Source of the DNA: Persicaria tinctoria
Lineage: Eukaryota; Streptophyta; Magnoliopsida; Caryophyllales; Polygonaceae
Length of the DNA: 64,000 bases
Direction: 5' to 3'
Assembly: GCA_037127255.1 (NCBI GenBank)
Contig: JBANSL010000008.1
Location: forward strand, 3,806,896 to 3,870,895
The notes beneath the pieces were generated by a model. That model was given only the letters and a program-made list of their open reading frames with translations. It was not told the origin of the DNA and made no database searches. Both the position numbers and the translations under genes were made by a program. Below are positions 12,525-29,855 of this stretch, one piece after another (the first letter of the stretch is position 1; each line of letters opens with the position of its first letter).

Positions 12525-13804
12525 TGTGTTAGTTAACAGTAAACCCAACAGACACAACATGTTTTCATGCCACCCTGAAATTTTCTGGTCACTAAACAAA
12601 TAAAACAAGTACAAGAATTTACAGCAACGAAGGTCAAAACTATCTTTTAATTGAAGATAACCAATAAAGTAGCATCTATAATCTCTCCAAGAAACCTTAA
12701 GAGATACGGAGTATTGATTACCCAAGATCCGTCTTCTCATACCCATATATCATACCCAAAAAAAAGTCATCAAACAAGAATGTGCACCAGACATCTACAA
12801 ATTGTTCAAATACAAATATATGCAAACGGAAATTGCAGCCATACCATCTTGTGCAATAAGTGAACCTACGCACTAAAACCCTATTTTCAGTATTCTATGC
12901 AATTGTATAAAGCAGCTTCACAAACTTGTGTTTCTCTCCATAGAACTAGTCCATTACTTTCTAAGAAGAGCTTTTTTCTACTTTAATTTGCAGAACATGC
13001 ACATCTCACCACAAATTTGATTTTTTTGTTGAAGAGGAAGTGAAGATAGACAGTTAAACACCATGCAATAGCCGCAAATAAACGACCTACTAGTAAAGCT
13101 TTATATAGGAAGCAAGCATATTCCTTTCCCTCCCACGGTATCTCAATTAACTTTATTCTACTACTCTTTTTGGTAGTGAAAATGCTTCATGATCCATTCC
13201 GCAACCTAATTTTTCGGTCCATAGAGTATTGACACTCACATTCCTGCAATCCTCTATACTCCAACTTGAAAAGATATTCTCCAAATAGCATCAACACTCA
13301 CTGCAATTTTTATGTTTCAAAGTAATCTCTGATCTTATTCAGTGCAACTGAATCAATCAAGGCCTGAATGTTTAGAGGACTCTTCCAATCCCTAAAATTT
13401 CTAATTTCACATCTAAACACAACTTCTTCTTCTTCTTCTTTCTTTTTATGTTTCAGAAAGAAATTTCGTTGAAATAAAAACAGGTGCTTTTGACAGTAAC
13501 AAAGAAGAGCAGGAAAAGTTATTCGACAATTACCAAATTCGACATTCAACGACCTCTAACCCCTCACAATTTGCATCCCTAATTCCCCAAATCCAACATC
13601 CAGAACACAAAACGTTTCTGATTATTTTCAATTGAGCTCAGTAATTAGCCGAATCATAGGTTAAAAGCTAAGGCCGCGCAATTCATGGTGACAGCAGAAG
13701 CAAAATTTGCAAAAGCAACAGTAGCAGGTAAGGGCAAGGAGCAGAAAGAGGGTTGCCGGATAAGGCAAAAGGAGAGAAGTTGCGATGCGAGAAAGAGAGT
13801 TACC

Positions 13805-13950
13805 TGTGAGGCTTGAAGTAGCGACGCTGGAGAGAGAAAGCGGATGGAGTTGAAGGCGGTGAGTCGGTGACTGTGGATGGGAAATCAGCGAAAACAGAGA
13901 TTTGTGGATTGCGGAGAGGACGATACAAATACGACGACGGGTGTTTATAT
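13805..13950 (-). other. probable RPT3 non-coding first exon
   Basis: A pyrimidine-rich minus-strand stretch (TTTCTCTCTCCAGCG and neighbours) without any ATG, ending at a consensus donor. The upstream limit is approximate, and no clear TATA box is seen. Confidence 0.5.
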
Positions 13951-15318
13951 TCGTTTCCTTCTTTCGGTCTACTCAATTTGGCTTGTCGGTCTAAGATTTT
14001 GTGGTTTTTTTTTTTTTTTTTTTTTTTTTCTGGGTAATTTTATTCTAAACTGTTTTTTTACACCTTCAAAAAATTATCTTTGCAAGCAAGTGATTCTATT
14101 CTGAGAGTTTTTCTTGACTTATAAATTCGTCATGATAAATGATATGTTTCTTTAAAATTACTTTGGTTAATTTTATGGTCAAATTTTAAAACTTGATAGA
14201 GTTAAAAATTAAATCGATATTATTTTTTTTTGCTGTGAATCAAAATAAAATTGAGTGAGAGATGATAGATTTCAGTGTAAACCCTTCGTTTGGTGTAAAC
14301 CGAGAATAAATTGCCACGGAAATAAATTGATTATTTGTATGTAATAATAATATAATTATACGTCTATAATCATGTTATTTCAGATAAATAATTATGCACT
14401 TCAATTTTTTTCTTTAAATCTCATTCATTAATCTTCTTAGTCCAACACTTCAGATTTGTTTACAAATACTGTACATAATAAGAGATGTTCACAAATGATT
14501 TATTGTCTCTTTCTATATATTTAGAATATGGAATTTGTCAATCACCCAAAATATATTAGGCAAATTCCATTTTACTTTTAAGAGCTAGTTTTATTTAGTT
14601 CAAGTTAAAAGTAGGTGGATAAACTAAATTATTGGTATATTTAATTACAAGTTTTTAAAAAAATGTTTTTTTATTAGGAAAATAATTCGAGTGTTAGACA
14701 TATCTGACTCTTTGAGACCAAAGTCGGTAGACGGTGAACCGTCAAATGTACAACATAATATATATATATATTTTAATATTGTGTGTGTGTTTTTTTTTTA
14801 AAATCTTTGGGTTGGGAGAGCTTTTCTATTTAAATCTTCGGATTTTTGGAAAACATCCTCTTAGATTCTCGTAGTTTAGACATTTTTAAAATAGATTGAT
14901 TATAGGATTTATCCATGTGATTTAGGAAAACTTTTTTTTTTTTTTTTTAATTTGACTTCTTTAACATAGGTGTACGAGAGTTTGAGCCTTTAACCCAACA
15001 CACACAAAAATATCATTTATTCTATCCTCTAGTTGATCAAAACGTATGTTCACACTATAAATAGGCAAATTTGGTCGTCATCACAGAGTTGACTACCGAG
15101 TTTTTATAATTTCACCTATAAATTAAACATGTACAATGTCACAAGATGGAACAGAAGTTTGAATTTATACAGATACCAATCGAGTACAACAAAGTGCAAC
15201 ATATAAGAAGCTCTCGCTAATGATTCAACATCGATCGATATCGATCAGCTTGTGTCATACATATGTTATTTGTACTTGATTGCGTTGTCACAAAATTGTT
15301 CTTATCTCTCTCTTAAAT
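13951..15318. other. intergenic DNA, RPT3 promoter side
   Basis: Contains long poly-T runs (14007-14030 and 14932-14949) and AT-rich sequence. The first few hundred bases are the likely RPT3 promoter. No other gene is seen. Confidence 0.45.
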
Positions 15319-15893
15319 TCAGGCATAGCATCCATGTATGTAGTCTTCGTGCATAATCACTAGTTGCTCTGCAACCTGAAATCCATCGGAACCAAATTAA
15401 TATAATAATTATTATATGATATGATTTTATTTTATTATAACTATATATATAGAGAGATTGTAAGTTAGTTTGTAAGGTATAAATAAATTACCAATTCGAT
15501 GCTACCATCCTCCATCTCGGTGTTGAAACAGAGTAACATGTTTTCGTGCAAATAATTCTCCAACTCCTCCGGACTTATCTGCCCTGTTCAATATTTTTTT
15601 TTTTTAAATATATTTTTTTAACCTGGTAGTAATATAATAAGAGGGAGTGAAAAGACGAAAATACCCTTGGATTGAGAGAGGCAGGAGAAGAGGTCAAGGA
15701 CGAGCTGATCGTATTTGAGGCGGGAGTCGGGGCCGCCCCACTCGTTCTGGAGGGCCATCTGGAGCCCCGTCCACCTCCTCATTAGCACCGCTATCCCCTG
15801 CCGGAGTTGCGCCGCCGCCAGATATGCCCCGCCTGCCAATACGACGCCGTTTCTGGCGTCCATCGCCAGCTGCATATGCATTGGGTATCCCAT
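15319..15893 (-). CDS. TSR2: TSR2-like pre-rRNA-processing protein
   Basis: Three exons on the minus strand: 15893-15665, 15583-15492 and 15375-15319, joined at GT-AG introns of 81 and 116 bp (phases 1 and 0). The product is 125 residues. Exon 1 carries the family core GIAVLMRRWTGLQMALQNEWGG with the conserved WGGPDS motif. Exons 2 and 3 add LENYLHENMLLCFNTEMEDGS and VAEQLVIMHEDY, matching the C-terminal half of the TSR2 domain (acidic EDGS then a VAEQL/MHE helix). In yeast, Tsr2 is the escort that takes ribosomal protein eS26 to the pre-40S particle; the plant role is inferred. The long acidic tail of the yeast protein is absent. The start is the first ATG of the open frame (MGYPMHMQ). Confidence 0.82.
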
Positions 15894-16678
15894 TTTAATT
15901 TACAACAGAGAATTTAGTGTACGTTTGGGAGAAGGTCGGATGTTTGGAGTGTTTATATATGGGGATTTTGGGAGCTTGTATATATAATAATCTTCTTCTG
16001 CACGTACACATGGCCAACTCAAACAGTTTAGAAAACGACATTCATATACATAACTATAATTAATTCAATTAGGAAAATAATCAGAATTGAAACTATAGTC
16101 GTCTATAGTAGTGGTACCCCAGGTGGGTTCACTTTATTTATCTTCTAAACACATGCTAACATGTTACACTTAATTTAGTTCACTGGAATTAAGCTAGTAT
16201 ATAATTAAAACCCATTGAATTTCTAATTTAAAGTCCATCTAAAATAAGAAAAAATAGTTTATCAATCTTTATATCTTATTATTTTCCCCCCTTTTTTATT
16301 GGATGTACATTGCAATCTATGAAATTATCATTTCCATGATTAAACCTTTGGATATCATAATAATTAATAACAATGCGTTTCAGTCAATTGTGACACATTC
16401 TGCGATTTATCTGTTGCTAATAAAAAAAAAAGAAAAAAAAGAAAAAAAAGTGATGATGAAGAATGAAAATGAGGGAAGGTAATGCTTATCTTATGAGGAA
16501 GGCAAAGGGAGTTAGAGGAGGGCCATGATATGATATGAAGCTGCAGCCATGTGAGGTTCTGGTGTTGGGCATGTGGCGTGCGTCCTCCATTAATTGCTGG
16601 TTTTCGAATCGTGACATCTTACCTGTTGTTGATCGACACCTCCATCTATCTCCTTAGTTAGTGGATAACACAAATTAA
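15894..16678. other. intergenic DNA, TSR2 promoter side
   Basis: On the minus strand a TATATATA-like stretch lies around 15950-15985, some 60-90 bp from the TSR2 start codon, and could serve as its TATA region. An A/G-rich run occurs at 16420-16450. No other gene is seen. Confidence 0.4.
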
Positions 16679-16680
16679 TA

Positions 16681-16843
16681 CTACCTCCGTCCAAAAATAC
16701 ATTGTCTTTATTATTCACGCACGCTTTTTTAAGAAGGTAAAAACTATATAAAATAATGAAAAAGTGAATATTTTATATAGTTTTTACCTTATTAAAAAAG
16801 CGTGCGTGAATAGTAAAGGCAATGTATTTTTGGACGGAGGGAG
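16681..16843. mobile_element. Stowaway MITE
   Basis: A near-complete palindrome with ends CTACCTCCGTCCAAAAATAC and, in reverse, CTCCCTCCGTCCAAAAATAC. TA duplications lie at 16679-16680 and 16844-16845. The arms share TAAAAACTATATAAAAT and CGCACGCTTTTTTAA. The length is 163 bp. Confidence 0.9.
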
Positions 16844-16845
16844 TA

Positions 16846-18003
16846 TACGTGTATATGTGTGTGTAATTTTGTTTTTATCCTCTTCATTCATCTGACTAAT
16901 GTGAATGAATAGTTGTACTACCAGGTACTCGTCCATCTAGTACACCTACCTTGTCTTCAAAATCCATTATATATTCTAACCAAAAAAAAAAATTCAATTA
17001 TATAATTGCTTATGCATTATTAAATATTAAATTTATCTAAGATAACATGATAATCTTTATTCTAAAAGGTAGTTTGGTATAAGATTGATATAGGAAAAAT
17101 GAAACGAATATATGTAGTTCTTTTTACAAGTTAAGATACATTATTAACAATTTAATTTAATCATTCTCCTTTCTCATATAAAATTTAATTAATTTCTTTT
17201 GTTTCAATCATACATTTGAAAATGGGGTAGTTATATTCCATTTATTACTATAGGCTAACTATGGATTCACTTTGTTTATCTTCTACTATGGATTCAACCT
17301 CTTGATTCATCCTACATTATATTTTTGTTCACATATTACACTATAAGAGGTGTTTATAAGAGATTTATTCTCTATACAAAAACATGGATGCTTAGTATCC
17401 TTAGTTGGAAAACAAGTAATATGTGAAGAAATAAAAAAAAAGGTCTCACATCAAAGGTATAAACTATATAAGTCTTGTACATAAGTTGACGGATCACCCC
17501 TCTTATGACAGATTAGTTGTTGGATAGAATTTTATCAAGCTTATGTACTAAACTACTAGCACAGATGCACATTACTCCAATAAAAAAATCTAACGAGTCA
17601 TGTCAAGGAAACCTAGCTATCCATATTTGATAACTAATGTCTATAGAGTTAGGCAAAAATAGGGAATATTAATATTAGCTAGTGAGTCAGAGATTAAATA
17701 CTATTATGGTATTGTAAGCCTAGTTTGTCATTTCAAATTATTTAATTTCGAATAATGTCTCTCGTAATTGTGATCCTATTTTTATTTTACATTATGATTT
17801 TATTTTATGTTGGGTCATTTTCATGTTTCAAACTTGCCTATTTTTTTATTCAAGTTCAGGCTGATTTCCCTAATTTTCTTGGGCCGAATACTACATACCG
17901 AAGCCCATTAGTAGTAGCCCATGGCCTGTTGCATTTTGTGATCTTTACGCATAACTTCTATTTTAACCTATCTCGGGCATAGATTAGAAAATTCAAATTT
18001 GAT
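16846..18003. other. intergenic DNA
   Basis: AT-rich, with only chance frames. The frame at 17755-17982 is hydrophobic because of poly-T codons and has no family resemblance. Confidence 0.45.
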
Positions 18004-18115
18004 CTCGAGCTTGCTAGCATAGCTGGTAAGGATGATATGTCGATATCTATTTGAATCCCTCTTCCCATATTGTAATGGTGAAGTGCATACCTATGAATCA
18101 AAAAAAATAAATCAG
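18004..18115 (+). mobile_element. possible short tRNA-derived SINE
   Basis: TAGCATAGCTGG (18016) fits the RNA polymerase III A box exactly. A weaker B-box-like ATTTGAATCCC follows about 30 nt later, and the unit ends in an A-rich run (18099-18110). ATTTGAT occurs on both sides as a possible target duplication. The call is weak because the B box is degraded. Confidence 0.35.
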
Positions 18116-18574
18116 ATTTGATTTATTTTTATTTTTAAAAAATTGTTTTTAAAATAACCGTTTTTCTATCCTTTACTCTAGTATAAGATAAGAAGCTAAA
18201 CTGAGAAAGATTTATGTATTTAAAGAGTTTTATATTTATTTAAAGAAAATAAATAGGTGAATTAGCATAGTGTAGAATCTTGTAGAATTTATATTATTAC
18301 TAAAATTAGGTTCTTCATATATGCCATTAAAATAATTTTTGTAGGGCTTATATCAATTTAGCAATCTTTTCAAATCTGATTTTTCGAGAGAGGACATAAC
18401 TTAGAAATATCTAAATAGCTTTGATATGTGCTGACTTATACTGATTTTTTCATTATTATTAGTTTTTATATATGATCAAACTTACATTCATGTGAATCAT
18501 ATAAACAAAAACACAGGTCTGTTTTATTCATTGAATAAGATGTCAAAGCTAAGTTCTGATCTATAGTAGCCCCA

Positions 18575-20064
18575 TTAGTTAACGAAGCGACACGCCTTTC
18601 TAACCTCGCCTTGAGTTCCATTGAGGACTCCAATCCGACCCATTTTAACCATCGCCTGTCCGAACTTGACCTGGAACAAGAGGGGTCTCACCGCGTATTT
18701 GGCGACGATATACTTGGTGGATTCGTCCAGCGCCAACTTCTGATCAAGCTCCGTAACACCTTTGTGTGCCACAATCGTCTTGTAGTAGCCGTTGTCTACG
18801 ATCTCTGCAGTACTCCCTGGCCTACTATGATCAAGCGACACCACTTTGCTCCCGTCTCCATCGCTAGGGCACGCCTTCTTAAGGATTGGCACGAACGAAG
18901 GGTTAATGCTTGGGTCCGTCCTCCCAACAGTACCGTTGAAGTTGTATAGACGGCCTTGGACGAATAGACAATGTGTGACGCCGACGGTATGAGCACCTGC
19001 GCCTACGGATTAAGCAATGAGATATTGATATACGATTTTTCTATCATATGCATTGACCCTAAATTTAGAAAAAATAAATAAATTTTAATTAGTTTAGCAT
19101 TTTTTAACTAGATTTTTAGAATCGCTTGTCTTTCTTGTAGGAAATCTTCTCAATTTAGAGTCTTATCCTATACCCTTAGGGCATAAGATAGAAAAACTGA
19201 TTGATATATATGTGTTTAGTAATATATAGAGATTGTGTACATATTATACCTAGAAGAAGAACAAGGTCTTCCTTGCCGATTCCTCTGTCAGCGAATCCTT
19301 TGATGACATTCGGAACAGGCGTTGATGGTCCCAAACTGATGGCCACTGCATCGGCTTCACTTGCTAATGAAACCCTCCCATCTCTTCTTCCGGTTTCGAC
19401 CTCATACCATCTCCCCCCTGCCTGCATTTTGGGACAACCATATAACTTGGTAAAGCGACAGAAATCAGAGTTGATTGAAGCGACGGAAATGTATATATCC
19501 GTCGCCTTTAAATGTAACGTTTCCGTATTATTAGATTGTGACTAACCAAGTTAACGGCAACTCTAGTAGCTATGGCGATGATATCAGCACAAGAAACAAC
19601 TTGAGGGCAAGCCTTTTCCAACGCGTCCTTGACGGCGTCAATAAGGTCATAACCCCTCGTAATCTTGTTTCCCCTTCCGTTCTTCTCTGCTTTTGGACCG
19701 TCTAACAAAATAGAGCCGTCGCATCCCTGTTTATTAAATTCCATATTGGTAAAAGTACTGTCGCCTTAGAAATGTATACTGTATATGTGAATGCAAAAAT
19801 GTCAATTTAACACATGAAAGATTTGAAGGGACTCACTCTAACAAAGCAATCATGGAACTGCATGATGAGGAGCGAGGCCACAATCGTGGGGTCCTCGACG
19901 AACTTGGCCTTCACCACTTGATAGACAATGGCTTCGACATCGTTCTCTCCACATTTTCCGTTGTAGAAACCGACTCGCAAGTCGGCAAAGCACGCTCTGG
20001 CAAGGGTCGTTATAATGAGCAAAGCGACGAATTTCGTAGAAGCAGTAGCATTGAGCGTGGCCAT
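18575..20064 (-). CDS. class III peroxidase A, distal Arg replaced by Ile
   Basis: Four exons on the minus strand: 20064-19837, 19726-19547, 19421-19250 and 19002-18575, giving 335 residues. A signal peptide ([21 protein letters not shown], cleaved near CFA-DL) sends it to the cell wall or vacuole. All eight structural cysteines are present, as are the distal His (QFHDCF), the Asn of the GNKITRG loop and the proximal haem His (GAHTVG). The distal catalytic Arg, four residues before the distal His, is Ile ([10 protein letters not shown]; codon ATC). The other three genes in the window keep Arg there. That Arg assists heterolytic cleavage of peroxide, so normal peroxidase turnover should be strongly reduced; this is inference. 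The N-terminal motif GKCGENDVE replaces the usual SCPxAE. A TATA box lies at 20146-20154. Confidence 0.93.
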
Positions 20065-20145
20065 TAGCTCGTGTTGTTGTTTGTAAGAATAGAGGGATAG
20101 TTTTAGTAATAGGGATTAGGGATCGATCCCACTGTTTTGGGAGGA

Positions 20146-20154
20146 TTTTATATA
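20146..20154 (-). promoter_or_regulatory. TATA box of peroxidase A
   Basis: The minus strand reads CCTATATAAAATCC, about 82-90 bp upstream of the ATG at 20064. That spacing suits a leader of about 50 nt. Confidence 0.6.
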
Positions 20155-20476
20155 GGCAAAGGACTAAATTGGGAAGATATCCAAAGTTTTGTTTTTATAG
20201 GAAAGTTGTATATTTTTCTTTTATTGAGTATCCTATTTGGGATTTATTACCAAGAATGTGTGTTCAAATTTATTGCTAGTTATTCTTTCGAATTGAAGGA
20301 AAAAAAACTACCCTATATATTTGATTTATTGCTAGTTATATTAACCGGAGAAATATAACCTTTGAGATTTTGAAATTCTAAATCAATCAATTCAAATTTA
20401 ATAATTGAGCTTTCAAATACATATAATTATTTGAAAATTTTAAAGGATTTATAAAGTTTTATTTGGATATATAATA

Positions 20477-20713
20477 CTCCCTCCGTTTCCTTTTAAATGA
20501 CTTTTTCAAGTCATGCACGTAGTTTTATAACGATAAAAACTATATTAAATATTAATATTTTAAAAATATTTTTTTAATAATATTATACTTATCATCAATA
20601 AGTATGAGATTGTCGAAAAAAATATTTAAAAAAATTATTATTTCATATAGTTTTTCACACCTTAAAAAACGTGCATGAATAGTAAAAAGTCAATTAAAAG
20701 GAAACGGAGGGAG
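20477..20713. mobile_element. Stowaway MITE, copy 1 of an identical inverted pair
   Basis: 237 bp, with ends CTCCCTCCGTTTCC and GGAAACGGAGGGAG and TA on both sides (20475-20476 and 20714-20715). Its sequence appears to be the exact reverse complement of the element at 26096-26332. Near identity suggests recent movement. Confidence 0.92.
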
Positions 20714-20849
20714 TAGTTTATTAAAGTCCGACAAGGGTCGTGTGCCTAGTTATCCATTTATGGCTAGCTAATATGCTTGAGTTTTACAACTTTTCGATGT
20801 ATCTCAACACTCCTTTCTAAATGCATTTAGAAAATATGTCTGATTGGAA

Positions 20850-21030
20850 TTTTTTTTTCCCTTACCCGTTCAAATGGGCTTTGTCACTCTACATCTGGGT
20901 CGGGTTATTGTAGGCCCATTAAGGGGTTGACCCTCTCACTTACAAGCGTCTCCATGTTTCTATGAGAATTCGAACCTCGAACCTCGAGACAGGGGATACA
21001 ACCCCATAACCATTACACCAACTTGTAATT
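20850..21030 (-). mobile_element. tRNA-derived SINE
   Basis: Read on the minus strand it starts near AGTTGGTGTAATGG (A-box-like, 21026-21013), carries GGTTCGAATTC (B box) about 35 nt later, and ends in a poly-A tail (plus-strand T run at 20850-20858). The length of about 180 bp fits plant SINEs. The target duplication is imprecise (ATTGGAATTT against ATTGGTTGAATTT). Confidence 0.6.
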
Positions 21031-21700
21031 GGTTGAATTTAAAAACCACTTTGATACGATATTAAACTCTGATTCGGATGGATGGGTTAGTGTCGTGTTT
21101 ACATTAGGAAATCATTAGGAAAATATTTAATTATTTTATTTGTCAACAAAATCATTTTTAGGAAAATTATGGTGGGGACAAAATACCAAACACTAAAGAC
21201 CGATATCTTAGGTCTAATTGTGCAGGCCCAAGCCCATTAGCTGTTCATGGGCCTGGCCCAGTGACTACCATCTTAAAATTATAAAGTACAATATTATTAT
21301 TTTTTATTTTTTTTACCCCTCTTACATCATTGTTATATCCGATATTTCGAACACTGCATTAACAAAGATATTCGATATACCATACATATACAGGTTATAT
21401 AGTAGTCTAACATAGATAACTAGTTAAGATTAACTGTCATGATACGTGATAGCGTCCCTTTGGTGATTAAAATACGTAGCTTTATTATTTGTGTAATTTT
21501 TCGTTTCAAATCACAAGAGTATAGCAGAAGGATTTACAGTACTACAGAAGAAAAACAACAAAAGGAATAATATACATCAAATTAGTAACGTACATAACTT
21601 GCATCATGTAGCACATAAATACATATAAAAAAACACAACGAAAGGAATGAAAAGATCGAAAAGAATAGATGCTTAGATAAACTGTGATCTAGTAGCTCCA
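21031..21700. other. intergenic DNA and 3' side of peroxidase B
   Basis: No gene recognised. The final 150 bp probably hold the peroxidase B 3' untranslated region. Confidence 0.4.
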
Positions 21701-24299
<2,599 letters not shown>

Positions 24300-24375
24300 G
24301 GCGCAGGTTATATTTTATGTATGGAGGAACTAGTAATGAAATTGTGTTGGTGTGTTTTATGAATGGCCATGGGGA

Positions 24376-24412
24376 CTTATATACGCAAAATTAGAGGCCA
24401 AATTGCATGAAA
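24376..24412 (-). promoter_or_regulatory. TATA box and conserved upstream block of peroxidase B
   Basis: On the minus strand, TATATAAG (24383-24376) lies about 80 bp from the ATG and is preceded by ATGCAATTTGGCCTCT. The same arrangement occurs upstream of peroxidase C. Confidence 0.65.
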
Positions 24413-26093
24413 TAAGTGAAATTTTAATTTGAGTTGTTTAATTGTCGTGCAAGACGTGCATATATTCTGTAATTTTTAAGTTCAGCATTCATTTTTTTTT
24501 TAATGTTAATTGTTCATGTGCTTGTTATTTGTTTGGGAAACATTTCATCCTTTATTAATTGGCGACAAAGTAGCTAGCTAGGTAGCATTCCATTCGATTT
24601 AAAATATATTCTGTTTGATTTTTCAATACATTAAAAAGATAAAAACTATATAAAAGATTAACTTTTTTTCTTAATATTTAAAATTTAATATTTTATATAG
24701 TTTTGAATTTATATATTACAATGCATGGAAAAGTCAAACTACATATTTTGAACATAATATTCTTTACACTTACAGAGTTACAGAGCTTCAAATTAATTAA
24801 CTAAATAAATGAACAATATATAAGCTGCCCGGCCTCATCATTTAAGCCTTCGAAGTCAACACATCTTTTTTTTTTTTTGAGAAAAAAGTCAACACATCTC
24901 AATTAAATACGTAAGAGTTGTGATTATAAGAAAAATGAATTAACCGACAGCCCACCCAAATAATTCATTTTAATTGTCAACGATGAAATTAGGATAATTT
25001 TTTTTTTAAAAAATAAATTAGGAAAATTATGCTGGATATTGGAGAAATAATACCGAAATTGACCATTGGTTAGGTTAGATGATGTGAATTGGAGGGACTT
25101 TGAGAGCTTCCAATAGCTAAGTAGTAGAAAAAAAAAAAAAAGCAAAAGTAAAAGGGCTAAGAGGCCCGTTTTGAAAGCCCATATGCAATAACCCAAAAAG
25201 GTGAGGCTCTAGCATACACAACTAGAGGAGATGTAAATTATCGCTATAAAAAAATATTTTTAGATTTTTTTTGTAATTTTTTTTTTTAATCAAGTGTGAA
25301 TTAATTTTATCTACTCATAGACGTATAAACACTCATTATGCATATGTTTTTTTTTAAAAATATTTTTCCAACAATACCCCTATACTGTTATTTTTATCAC
25401 ATAAAAAACTAATTTTCAATTCAATGCTAGGTTTTGTTTATTTCTTTCTCATTTCCCATTTCACAATTAAATAATAATAATAATAACAAGTTTAATAATA
25501 ATAATTATTGAGTAATTGAAAAAGGTAAATAGTAAAAAGTAACTTAAGAAGTTAAGGCCTCGTGAGTCGTGACTCGGGCTCATGAATAAGGGTGCAAATA
25601 ATAAAAAGTTGGAATAAAGCCCTTAAACTAATGTAGCAGAGAAAAAGTAGGTTAAAAGTCCAGGTTGAGACTCACGAATAAGGATGCTCTTAGAGATCGA
25701 GATTCGAGATCGAAAGATGTTTATAAAGTCCGAAAAAATTGTTTCCACTATATTTTATTTTATAGAATTTTACTAAAATTTTAAAATCAAAAGATCCTTT
25801 TCCATTTGAAAAAAAGAGATACATGCATATATATATATGAGTTGACATTCGTTTGAGCACCCTAGCTAGTTTTCCGATTAATCATTCAAAAAATTCAAAC
25901 TTTCTAATTGAAACCATCCATTAACCCAAATAATTAATTTGGAGATTATATATATAATATTTGGGTCTAATTCTAGTTTGATTGAATCAGCTGTTCTATA
26001 TTTGAACCAGATAGAGGTGATCATCATCAAGAATAATATGATGCGGTGAAAAGGTATAAAAACTTCGCTGAGTTAGAAATAATGTATATTATA
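24413..26093. other. intergenic DNA between peroxidases B and C
   Basis: AT-rich, with mononucleotide runs and no recognised gene. The frame at 24924-25196 is a low-complexity Leu/Phe artefact. Confidence 0.45.
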
Positions 26094-26095
26094 TA

Positions 26096-26332
26096 CTCCC
26101 TCCGTTTCCTTTTAATTGACTTTTTACTATTCATGCACGTTTTTTAAGGTGTGAAAAACTATATGAAATAATAATTTTTTTAAATATTTTTTTCGACAAT
26201 CTCATACTTATTGATGATAAGTATAATATTATTAAAAAAATATTTTTAAAATATTAATATTTAATATAGTTTTTATCGTTATAAAACTACGTGCATGACT
26301 TGAAAAAGTCATTTAAAAGGAAACGGAGGGAG
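26096..26332. mobile_element. Stowaway MITE, copy 2 of an identical inverted pair
   Basis: 237 bp, with TA on both sides (26094-26095 and 26333-26334). It is the apparent exact reverse complement of 20477-20713. Together the pair flanks peroxidase B. Confidence 0.92.
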
Positions 26333-26448
26333 TAATATTACAACCGAATTGAAAACGTATATATCAACTGATTAATCGATCGTATTAATTAAACTTAAAA
26401 TTAATGAATGGAAGGGAGCAGGTACTTCTACTTGCCTGTAAGCAACGA

Positions 26449-26670
26449 GGCAACCCGGTTCAAATCCTTGAAAGAGGTCAAGGGTTCAAATCCCATTACT
26501 TACACTTTGTGTAATTAAGTGGGTGCTCAAGCCTTCATTGACTTGGGTGAGCCTGTCTGGTGGTTTGCCCGGTTCGAGTCCTTTGCAGGCTAGGGCTCGG
26601 ACCCGTGGGGGATTAGTCGACAACCTCGGAACCCCCACGTCATAAAAAAAAATAAAAATAAAAAAATAAA
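26449..26670 (+). mobile_element. SINE with A-rich tail
   Basis: A 9 bp duplication AAGCAACGA (26440-26448 and 26671-26679) bounds a unit of about 220 bp that ends in an A-rich tail. It contains GGTTCAAATCC-like words (B box) and, near the 3' end, GTGGGGGATTAGTCGACAAC, similar to the conserved 3' domain of many angiosperm SINEs. The A box is not obvious, so the 5' end may be truncated. Confidence 0.68.
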
Positions 26671-26679
26671 AAGCAACGA

Positions 26680-29749
<3,070 letters not shown>

Positions 29750-29821
29750 GAAGCTAATTAGCAATGGAGATTTGAGTTGTTTTGTTTGGTGTGGGATGAG
29801 AAATCAACGTATTTGTGAGCT

Positions 29822-29855
29822 CTTATATAGGCGAAGTGAGAGGTCAAGTTGCATA
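29822..29855 (-). promoter_or_regulatory. TATA box and conserved upstream block of peroxidase C
   Basis: The minus strand reads TATATAAG at 29829-29822, about 75 bp from the ATG, preceded by ATGCAACTTGACCTCT. This matches the peroxidase B block with three substitutions. Confidence 0.65.

Larger units (their letters stand above)
11272..13803 (-). promoter_or_regulatory. leader exon edge and long 5' UTR intron of RPT3
   Basis: Minus-strand sequence at 13804/13803 reads CTCACAG|GTAACT, a strong donor after a CT-rich, ATG-free stretch (about 13805-13950) that looks like a 5' untranslated exon. The best acceptor is ATGTCACAG ending at 11297, which leaves a 25 bp leader before the ATG. The intron would be about 2.5 kb. 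Most of it is transposon DNA (11376-11850 and 11984-12524). This structure is inferred. Confidence 0.55.

Noticed and set aside
12438..12746. 102-codon frame in the RPT3 leader intron
   Set aside because: Crosses the boundary of the hAT element at 12524 and has no recognisable domain.
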